A stretch of DNA of 64,000 bases from positions 1-64,000 of the forward strand of contig JAHDVF020000876.1 in the NCBI GenBank assembly GCA_022606425.2. Direction: 5' to 3'. Positions 12,610-20,766 of this stretch are shown here, one piece after another. Position 1 is the stretch's first letter. Each line of letters begins with the position of its first letter. A program made the position numbers and the translations under genes. The stretch is from Lepidostoma basale (Eukaryota > Arthropoda > Insecta > Trichoptera > Lepidostomatidae). Below the pieces are notes generated by a model that was not told the DNA's origin, made no database searches, and was given only the letters and a program-made list of their open reading frames with translations.

Positions 12610-12881
12610 GTAAAATTATTTTTATTTTGTTATTTTATTTTATATCATTGTATTTTATATTATTTGTTTTAGATTTATTTTGTGGGTGTTGGACGATCGA
12701 AGTGTGCGCGGGAGATGCCTATTGGTGGCGATGAGGTTCGCAACCCATCACACCGCGCCTCCCGCGGGGCGAAAAGAGAAGGATGGAGTGCCGCATCAGT
12801 AAAAGTGTGACAGTCCATTCTCTCTGCTTACACTTTCGGGGAGACGGCGTGATGGTTAGTTAGTTAGTTAGTTAATTTGAC
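12610..12881 (+). mobile_element. Short non-autonomous unit ending in a LINE-A 3' tail
   Basis: The unit has an AT-rich head, a GC-rich body (GATGAGGTTCGCAACCC, then GAAAAGAGAAGGATGG) and a LINE-A terminus (AGTCCATTCTCTCTGC...GACGGCGTGATGG plus GTTA repeats). The same body-tail fusion occurs at 45072-45310 (-) and 59273-59422 (-), so it is a family and not a chance junction. GGTTCGCAACC resembles a pol III B box, which suggests a SINE mobilised by LINE-A. Confidence 0.6.
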
Positions 12882-12890
12882 AAATTAGCC

Positions 12891-12918
12891 TAATTATTAT
12901 TATTATTATTATTATTAT
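12891..12918 (+). repeat. ATT tail of the interrupted LINE-C copy
   Basis: ATT repeats follow ACAAATTAGCCTA exactly as at 5950-5986. They are the displaced 3' tail of the LINE-C element that ends at 12056. Confidence 0.7.
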
Positions 12919-12984
12919 GCATATAGCATGAACTGCCTTTTATATGAAGAATATCTTCAGCAAACAAGTGAAAAACAGTTGTAA

Positions 12985-13500
12985 TTCATTCATTGTATGG
13001 AAATTTAAATTTTGCCTTATGCGCCTCTTCGGTGTCCGCCTTATGGCAATTCAAATTTTTTTTTTTTTAATTCCAGGGCCCAAAATTGATGAATCAAGGA
13101 TCGGACCAAAGTTGCCGATGCAGCGTGTAAAATAACTAATGTTTAAATGGAATGGGATCGGTCATAAAGCAAGGACAACGGGTGATAAGATCTTCTGGCC
13201 TGGAGTGGCGAAAGAGAAACAGCTACACAAATTCTGGCAGATCACAAGCAAGATGGTCTGATGACATTAAACGAGTGGCAGGAGGTCAATGGCGCAGAGC
13301 GGCGAGGGATACAGTTGTGGAAGTCGGGAAGGGAGGCTTTTGTAGTATTATCATCTATATTACTATTCCACGCCAGCGGACTCGCAGTGCCGAAATCACG
13401 ATCGTAGAAACTTACTTTATTGGCTCTGATGTGAATTTCATGGACAACAAAATCAAGAGTTTTGTTTCTTTAATATAATGAATGTTTTCTGCAAATGTGA
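12985..13500 (+). mobile_element. LINE-B C-terminal remnant with shared flank
   Basis: The frame in 13152-13478 reads GQRVIRSSGLEWRKR, then SQARWSDDIKRVAGGQWRRA, the ARWSDD..RVAG.QW..A motif at the end of RTE-like LINE proteins. 12985-13060 and 13380-13500 are inverted copies of sequence near 615-700 and 1100-1200. The coding part is truncated and out of frame. Confidence 0.65.
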
Positions 13501-13554
13501 TATAATATTGTTTATTTGATTATTAAATTTCATATAAAATATTCAAAAAATAGT

Positions 13555-13785
13555 TTTTCAATTACCTTAGTAATATGTATTCAAGTTTATAATTCACAGC
13601 GAGTTTGCTTGGATTGAAACTTTGTTTTAAAGATATAGACACACATTTTTGCATCCATACACATGGCATTTAATCCAATAAATAAACGAATTGTTATTGA
13701 ACTTTAATTGTATTTGTTGAATATATATTGGGTTTATTTATGTACTCGAATTTAGCAATAGCGAAGCGTTGCCGGGTCAGCTAGT
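13555..13785 (+). mobile_element. Helitron-like 3' end
   Basis: It ends GCGTTGCCGGGTCAGCTAGT with a short GCAA/TTGC hairpin just upstream, which fits the CTRRT terminus and subterminal hairpin of Helitrons. An inverted, mutated relative lies at 28748-28930 and shares the CATGGCATTTAATCCAATAA segment. The 5' limit is uncertain and there is no coding capacity. Confidence 0.55.
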
Positions 13786-14944
13786 TAAATATAAACTGAT
13801 AAGTTCCCCTAGAAAAGCCAAATCCGAAAGTTTCCCTGTGAAAATGCGAGAAAGTCAGAATAGAAAAATATATAAATTGATTTAAAATTATATTGAGTAA
13901 CCTTTTGATTTGTTAATTAATAATATATATTTATATTATTTGAAGTTTAAAGTTTTCATTGGTACGACGGGTCTGTGCATGCGTAGGTACTTTTTTAATT
14001 TACTCTGAATATATAAATGAAATATTATTTCTAAACTAAGTTCAGTTATTCAGCATTTTCCGAAGGCACACCTATCCGAAGTTACCTTTATCACCGAGTT
14101 TCACCCAAACTATTCTTCAATGCAAAGTAAAATATAAATTAGGTTCTCTAGTTATAGTACCCATGGTAATGGTGTGATGTAAAATATAAACACAATTTAC
14201 CGGAATAGAGAATTTAGAGTTACCTAGTATTGAACCCACGATATACCTTTTATATATTATAAATTTAAATCATTTTATATATTTATTATATGGTATACAA
14301 GATGGGAGTATTTGACATAAAGTAATTTCATCTTTATGTTGGAATTTAATGAAATTATTAATTGACGTTTTCAGCGGAATTTGAAACGCTTAAATTTAAA
14401 CGTATATTAGTTGCGTTATTTGTCTCCGGAAATAAGTTGGATATCCGTCGTGTTGTGGATTTGCGGAAAAGGTACTCTTCCAGTCTGCTGGCGACTCATA
14501 TACAGCGGCAGCAAAGCTGAAAAAGACATTTCTACGCTCATCCAGTCGTCTGGTCTATCCTGGAGCTCGTGCTTCAAATGCCGCGCGCCCCGCCCGATGT
14601 CTATAATATACTCGCAGTATAGACTATAAGTATGATGCGATAATTACAGGTTAAGGGGTCAGGTGGCGGAGTAGGCGCCGACTGGCTAATTCCCCCGCCA
14701 CAGATCACAGGATCAAGCTGGGGACAAGTGCCGCGGCTAATTGGGGGTCAGGGGGCCCATCAGGAGCAGTTGCCGTGTCGCGACCTCTCCTTTCTCGTAA
14801 TTACTAAATACAATTACTACCTATAGGTATACTCATATAACACACCGTGTCAAAATGTACCTACCTATTTCTCTTTACTATTTATCATAGATAATACATA
14901 TAACCACAGATTTTTGTGTACCGATAAAGTCGCAAATACATATA
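13786..14944. other. Unassigned, AT-rich
   Basis: An open frame at 14411-14629 lies in a GC-richer island (14400-14630) that could be a decayed exon or element; I do not recognise it. 14650-14800 is GC-rich and repeat-like. No gene can be supported. Confidence 0.35.
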
Positions 14945-15190
14945 CATTTTATTTATTCCTTCTTGAACAATGATCTAAAACTCCATATTAAATAATTAAT
15001 ACAAATGAAAACGTCTATTTTATAAAAGTTTTATTATAATTTATGGGAATAATCATGTTTCAGCTTTCTTAAGGCATTATCACATTTGATAATGCCTTAG
15101 AAAGGTGAAACATGTCATTCCCATTCACTATATCAAAACTTCTTTAAAACAGACGTTTTCATTAGTACCTACCTACGAGTATTAATTAAT
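14945..15190. mobile_element. Foldback MITE, complete
   Basis: A palindromic element. The centre pairs AGGCATTATCACATT with its complement (CTTAAGGCATTATC / GATAATGCCTTAG), flanked by GGGAAT...ATTCCC and outer GAAAACGTCT / AGACGTTTTC arms. Family members lie at 34000-34058 (partial), 37139-37580, 39985-40225 and 59145-59515. Confidence 0.75.
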
Positions 15191-15214
15191 TACAATATAT
15201 ACATTTCACATTCT

Positions 15215-15485
15215 ACTGTTCTTGTGATGTTCTTCTGCCGACCCTTGTGTATGGAAGTGGAGCATGGAACTGGCAAAAGAAGAATGAGAGTAGAATAATT
15301 GCAGTAGAAATGAGATCTCTCAAAAGAATGTGTGATAAAACTGTATATGATGCAAATATAAGAAGTGAATGCAGTACGAATAAAAGTGTTATGAACAAAA
15401 TAATGAAAGGATCGTTTAGATAGTTTGGAAACATGGAAAGAAGACAGAATGTTGAAAAAAGTATATTTATGTAGGTAAACGACAT
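15215..15485 (+). mobile_element. LINE-A internal fragment
   Basis: It carries the LYGSGAWNWQKKNESRII-like segment, then VEMRSLKRMC and NKIMKGSFR, matching 16560-16740 of the long copy in reverse. It ends before the 3' tail and has a stop in place of the Trp of RWFG. Confidence 0.75.
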
Positions 15486-15492
15486 AAACAGA

Positions 15493-15655
15493 ACTATAAA
15501 TGCAGTTGTGGCGTATAAAATGCTTCTGGAAGTTTATGGCGATCATGCCCCATCGGATAAATCATGCGGATAATGGTATAGTCGCTTCAAAGCTGGGGAT
15601 TTTAGCATTAACGACAAAGATCACCCTGGAAGACCGAAAGAGCTGCTGAAATAGG
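15493..15655 (+). pseudogene. mariner transposase HTH fragment
   Basis: Translation reads VAYKMLLEVYGDHAPSDKSCG, a stop, then WYSRFKAGDFSINDKDHPGR and PKE. This is the second helix-turn-helix and GRP(K) linker of mariner-type transposases. Only about 50 residues remain, with one stop where the family has a residue before WF.RF. The DDD catalytic domain is absent. Confidence 0.75.
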
Positions 15656-15672
15656 TCGAACCCAAGTGGAAT

Positions 15673-15746
15673 TTCTGAGTCTGAGTCTGAGTCTGTCCCG
15701 TAAACTGTCAAGAAAGTCTGTCCAGTTTACGGGACAGACTCAGAAA
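15673..15746. repeat. Perfect 21-bp inverted repeat hairpin
   Basis: CTGAGTCTGTCCCGTAAACT at about 15686 is the reverse complement of AGTTTACGGGACAGACTCAG ending near 15743, with a 16-bp loop. A triple CTGAGT repeat precedes the left arm. It lies between the mariner and LINE-B remnants and could be a terminator-like or MITE remnant. Confidence 0.7.
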
Positions 15747-15764
15747 TGAGGACATAGGAGTCAG

Positions 15765-16050
15765 GACAAAGGTTTCCGATGTTATCAAGATGGCCGTAAC
15801 CCTCAAGTGGCGATGGGCGGGACATGTCGTTCGCGATCCAGATGAAAAGTGGACAAGGCGACTGCTGTGCTGGTGGCCAAGGACGGCATAGCGTGGAGTT
15901 GGGCGCCCACAGTTGCGTTGGCGCGACGATGTCCGGAGAAGTGCGGGAAGTGGCTGGATGCGGATCGCTTAGGATAGACGAGAATGGAAAATGCGAGAGG
16001 AGGCCTACGTCCAGGAGTGGACGGTCAATACAGACTGAAGAAGAAGGAGA
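15765..16050 (+). mobile_element. LINE-B C-terminus with GAA tail
   Basis: Frames give TLKWRWAGHVVRDPDEKWTR, then GRPQLRWRDDVR and REEAYVQEWTVNTD, followed by GAAGAAGAAGGAGAAG. This is the standard end of the RTE-like LINE-B protein and its tail. Stops and a frameshift interrupt it. Confidence 0.75.
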
Positions 16051-16178
16051 AGTGGAATTAATCTAAATATATATTATAAAGGAATTTTTAATTATTTTTT
16101 TTTTTCTTTATTTACAATGAACTTCTAACAAAAAATTTCAATTAACAGCACTAATACAATATTTTATTTGACATTGTG
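16050..16178 (+). repeat. Dispersed repeat (TTTACAATGAACTTCT family)
   Basis: It shares GTGGAAT..AACTAAATATATATTATAAA and TTTACAATGAACTTCTA with 31205-31380, 41500-41680 and 49480-49660. It directly abuts the LINE-B tail, so it may be a trailing part of that element or a SINE. The LINE-A copy at 16190 is inserted at its end. Confidence 0.55.
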
Positions 16179-16214
16179 TTAAATAATGACAACAACAACA
16201 ACAAACCATCACGC

Positions 16215-17149
16215 CGTTTCCCCGCAGGGGTAGGCAGAGAGAATGTACCGCCACACTAGGTACTCTATCCTGGCAAACCTCTCTAGCTTCCTCCACATTC
16301 ATACAACGAGTCATACACGCACGTCGATTCCTCCGACTTCTAACATGACCAACCTTTAAAATTTGATTAATTTGGTCATGCCATGTTTTCCTCGGTCTGC
16401 CTCGACTTCGTACCCATTTACATATTAACGTATACTTTCTTAACCATTCTTTCTCCATCCATGCGTTCCATATGTCCGAACCAACGCAGCGATCCTTTCA
16501 TAATTTTGTTCATTATACCTTCTTCCGCTCTACATTCCTTTCTTATATCAGCATTTGAGATTCTGTCGTATATCGTTCTACCACACATTCGTCTTAGGGA
16601 CCTCATCTCTACCGCATTTATTCTACTCTCATCCTTCTTTTGCCAGTTCCATGCTTCGCTTCCATACATTAAGGTTGGGACCAGAACTCCATTGTGAACG
16701 GCCGTTTTCGCTTTCATTGATAAATTCTTGTTTCCAATAACTATTTTTAAAGCTCCATTCACTTTGTTACCCGCACCAACCCTTCTTTCGACGTCACTAT
16801 CCGTTCGGGCATCTGCTGTGAACATGCTACCTAAATACACAAATTCCCTCACCTGTTCCAAGTTCTCTTCGTTCACACTTATATTACAAACTGTCATTTG
16901 CTCTTCCCTTTCGAAAACCATCACCTTGGACTTTCCGACATTCATCATTAAATCATTTGACTTGCATACCTCATTCATTCTCGACACCAAGATTTGTAAT
17001 TCGTCCGCACTATCCGCAACGAGAACGGCATCGTCCGCGTAAAGCAGACAGTTTACAGACAGATCACTCATCTTAGCACCAGCATTTATACCCTTAAGTT
17101 CTTTCATACACTTGTCCATATACAGATTGAACAACCATGGAGACATCAC
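16215..17149 (-). pseudogene. LINE-A reverse transcriptase, catalytic YADD and C-terminus
   Basis: The frame 16418-17149 contains SPWLFNLYMDKCMKELKGI, LLYADDAVLVADSADELQ (YADD catalytic box), MYGSEAWNWQKKDES, then MRSLRRMCGRTIYD and RWFGHMERMDGERM. It stops at 16418. The overlapping frame 16138-16458 carries RGRPRKTWHDQINQILKVGH, then RNRRACMTRCMNVEEAREV. In a live element this would be one ORF. Confidence 0.85.
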
Positions 17150-17202
17150 GCAGCCCTGCTTAACACCCTTCGTGATATCAAACCAAGGCGTGATGTCTCC
17201 AT

Positions 17203-17932
17203 TTACCTAACACTGGCAGTGCTCCCTTCGTAGAGAGAAGCAACCGCCCGTATCAGTTTTGTGCTCACTCCGTATTCGGACAAGATTGACCACAGTTTAT
17301 CTCTGTTCACTCGATCATAGGCTTTTTGCAAATCGACAAACGCACAGAAAAGCTTACGGTTTTTGGCCATAAACTTCTCCGCAAGCGTTCGAAGTGCAAA
17401 AATCTGATCCATACATCCTCTTCCGGTCATAAAAGCGCCTTGAACATCCCATACTCTTTCAGTCGTCGTCTTTTTTACTCTTTCTATTAAAATTCGGCCG
17501 TAGAGTTTACCAACGGCGCTTAACAGACTTATTGCCCGGTGATTTCCGCAGTCCATACGAGACCCCTTTCCCTTATATAGAGGCATGATAACAGCCCTCC
17601 TCCAGTCGAGCGGCGTATATCCTTCCTCCTAAACACTGGTTAAAGAGTCTGTATAACCACGCTGCAACAACCGGCCCACCGTTTTTAATAAACTCCAAAG
17701 CGACACAATCATAACCAACAGCTTTTCCACCTTTCATACAGCTTACAGATTTTACTATTTCGTTCAAACTTATTTCTGTCATATCTCTTTCGCTATTCGT
17801 ACAACTCACATTTGTAACGCTCCTTCTCATTGAACTCTCAGTCATTTCACTGCCATATACATCTTTAAAGTATTCCATCCATCTTCCTTGTATACTGTCA
17901 AAATCAGTAATCATTCTTCCCTCACAACTCAA
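17203..17932 (-). pseudogene. LINE-A reverse transcriptase, fingers and palm
   Basis: The frame 17573-17932 ends in the pre-RT region (VKSVSCMKGGKAVGYDCVAL). The frame 17203-17586 holds MPLYKGKGSRMDCGNHRAIS, then GAFMTGRGCMDQIF and FVDLQKAYDRVNR. FVDLQKAYD is RT motif A with its catalytic Asp. The two frames overlap, showing a frameshift near 17580, and a further break lies at 17150-17203. Confidence 0.85.
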
Positions 17933-18675
17933 AATTGCTTTCGCACAACCATTTTCGGGAGGATTCCGGGCCTTTTGACTTCCTTCCAGAACATTTTTAT
18001 GTTGCTCTGAAAGTGACTCGTCATCTTGAGACCGTCTTCCTCCTTCAGTTTATCCTTTTTCTCTCTCACTTTCAACTTGACATTCATCTTACAAACTTTG
18101 TATGCTTCTTTTGCTCTTTTATATTTCTCGCAATCTCTTTTATCCACAGATATCATATTTAACCATGCATCCTTCTTTTCTTTGACCATAATTTTTACAC
18201 AGTCATCCCACCAAGCATCTCCATTCCTTCTTCCTTGCACACATGTACCACATACCTCTTTCGCTGTTTCACATAGACTTTCTTTCAATTTGTTCCAGAT
18301 CTCGTCTATACTTATAAATTCAGATTCTCGACCACTCAGCCTCTCATTCACTTTCGTCATATAACTCTCTTTTACGTCATCGATTTGGAGTTTTTCTATT
18401 TTAACTCTAGATGGGGCGGTCACTGTTTTGTTCTTCTTGGTGCGCCAACCTCGGAACAGGTTTATCTTTGTCACCACCAAAAAATGGTCAGTTCCGAGTT
18501 CGGCCCCTCTGAACACTCTGGTATCTACAGTGTCCGTCCGTAATCTAGAGTCAACGATGACGTAATCGATAGTCGTCCTTTCATTCCCTCTCTCCCATGT
18601 ATACTGATGGATCCTCTTATGATCAAACATCGTGTTTGACACAAAGAGGCTCCACTCCAGGCATACACCAAGCAC
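17929..18675 (-). pseudogene. LINE-A endonuclease C-terminus and linker
   Basis: Translation reads FDHKRIHQYTWERGNERTTI, then DYVIVDSRLR and GTDHFLVV, the last motifs (..TW..., IDY, SDH-like TDH) of an AP-type endonuclease of RTE LINEs. In an active element it nicks target DNA before reverse transcription. A long basic linker follows. The frame is lost near 17935 and continues in another frame at 17573-17932. Confidence 0.8.
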
Positions 18676-18771
18676 TCTCCTTCCATTATCGTTCGTCCTA
18701 CTATCACCATACTTACCGAGACATTCTTCATAACCAGTCCTTTGGATTCCTACCCATCCATTAAATAATGA

Positions 18772-19390
18772 TAATAATAATAATCATGATAATTATAATA
18801 ACATCCGTACACATTAACAAGAGCTTTAATTTATTTCCAGACTTTGTATTTCACACCTCATAATCTGCCATTAGACACACGCGTAGTATATTTTCCATTG
18901 AATCAAAGCGAAACAACGCGAATGTCAACTTATCACATACCAGATATACGTTCTACTAATGAGAGAGAACTCAGGAAATTATATATTTTAAAATTCTTCT
19001 CCGAATTCACTGGTGGTTGTATTTGAATGTAAAATGCCCACGAACTTAGAAATGCAGAAAGTCTCAAAATGAAAAATGGAATAATTTATCACTCGGAAAA
19101 GAGTGGGCCGGCTAATTCATTAAATTTGTTGGAGATTTCAACAATTAAATAAAAATACGCCTTGCTAAATAATGTGGCTCTTGGCAACTTCGATAATGAA
19201 TGTCTTTCATACTAAAAACCTACACAAGGCCGCCGGGTTTGGGAGGTGAAACATGTTTTCAACCCTTCACCATTATGAAAAATTTGCTAAGTAAATAAAC
19301 TACTAATATTCATAATAATTTGACGCAAAAGAACTGCTAACTCCATAAAAACACGAAGTTAGGTTATAAATCTAAATTATAAACTAAATC
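18772..19390. other. AT-rich, no gene seen
   Basis: It begins with an AAT-type run next to the LINE-A duplication. A 60-codon frame (18844-19026) has no recognisable domain. Confidence 0.4.
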
Positions 19391-19958
19391 ATAGGTTCCC
19401 AAAGTGGGCCCCCTGGCCTCCCATACAGACATTTGTATATGATATACATTGTACATAGGTACATTTGTTACATATTAAAAGTTTTTGATGAAATCACCTT
19501 AAAAATAAATATCACCTATGATTTTGTGATGTTTCAAATAATCATATACGTACACATGTATCAGTTTTACATTTTCTCTGATATTATTTACTAATAATAA
19601 TTACCTTTATAATGTATTTTTTCGAATTGTTTTATTTCCAAAACACCTTTTCTGAAATTAAAAAAAATACTCTCGTAGTTGAATATATACGAGTATTTTG
19701 ATGATTTCAGATTCGACAACCAGATTCGTTATTTGCAGCACATCTGTTCCGTCTTTCTCTTTAGGATTATTGAATAAATATTAATTACTCAACAATTTAA
19801 TTATCGGCGCATTTTATTTATAACACTATAAGTAAGTATATAAAAATAGGTTCATTTTTCTGTTTTGTTTAATTTAAAAAAGCTAAATTTCCAGGGGGGC
19901 CTTGTATAATTTTGTGTCTGAAAGGGGGGCCATGGGTCAAAAAAGTTTGGGAACCTAT
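19391..19958. mobile_element. hAT-like MITE
   Basis: ATAGGTTCCCAAA (19391-19403) and TTTGGGAACCTAT (19946-19958) form 13-bp perfect terminal inverted repeats. Subterminal G-rich stretches (GTGGGCCCCC and its relative GGGGGGCC) extend the similarity. The 568-bp interior is non-coding. No 8-bp target duplication is visible, so the superfamily is a guess from the TIR style. Confidence 0.6.
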
Positions 19959-20507
19959 GAGCTTAATAATAAAAAAATAACAATAATACTCTATTTTTTT
20001 TTTACAAAACATGTTTAGTGCAAAATAAAAGTCATATAAAAAAGAGTTTCAGTATTTTTTTTATATTACTGAACTATATTATATAAAAATAATTTAATTA
20101 AAAATTAATAGCTATGGAAAAAATAACAATGTTCAAAATTATGAACGTTTTTTTACGATTTAGTAATACGTAATAGTTAATAGTTACGTACAAGGTGTAT
20201 TTTGTTTATGATGTCCCTTGACAATATTTCATCTATAGGCGCGGTAGGGCATTTGCTAGACGTCACGAAAATTGTAACCTCTACAAATATCACTGTGCCA
20301 GATAAATACATGTAGTTCTATAACGCTAGGGGCGTTACAGTCTATGTTGGCTTGCACTAGCTTCCTCGAAAAACTTCAACGTATCGTCAAGCGCAAAACC
20401 ATACGGCTTTGTAGAGCGTTGTTTTAGCCCGCCAATTTGTCAGTACGCATATGGGATTCAAAGGGAATTCCAAGCAAATGAAATAATAATTGGACTTTTT
20501 TAAACTT
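19959..20507. other. AT-rich, no gene seen
   Basis: Near 20345-20430 a plus-strand reading ACTSFLEKLQRIVKRKTIRL resembles a LINE C-terminal piece, but it is too short to call. Confidence 0.35.
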
Positions 20508-20766
20508 ATCAAATCAAATCAAATCAGTTTATTTCATCAACAGACATTACAAAATTTATTTTTAAGGCATCTATTGAGAACAGGTAAAATAATATATTAT
20601 ATATAGTATACTACCAGAAACGCATAAGAGATGGTTCAACATTAGGAAGACAGGATACTCTCCAGAATTAAGAGTATTTGCCTTCTGAACGTACTTTCAC
20701 TAACATGAAAGACGTCGATCTCCGAGGAGACCGCGTTCAGCAGACTAATTGCTCTTCCCACCGGTG

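Larger units (their letters stand above)
16190..18760 (-). mobile_element. LINE-A, longest copy (5'-truncated RTE-like LINE)
   Basis: A 2571-bp insertion flanked by an exact 11-bp duplication, TTAAATAATGA, at 16179-16189 and 18761-18771. The minus strand encodes the C-terminal part of an endonuclease, a reverse transcriptase and the C-terminal region with GRPRKTWHDQINQIL. The tail is TTG repeats (CAACAACAACAACAA on the plus strand at 16190). Coding is broken by at least four frame changes, so the copy is dead, but its intact duplication indicates a fairly recent insertion. The 5' end lacks the start of the endonuclease. Confidence 0.9.

Noticed and set aside
16383..18364. Several plus-strand frames over 16383-18364
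   Set aside because: All are antisense shadows of the minus-strand LINE-A coding sequence.
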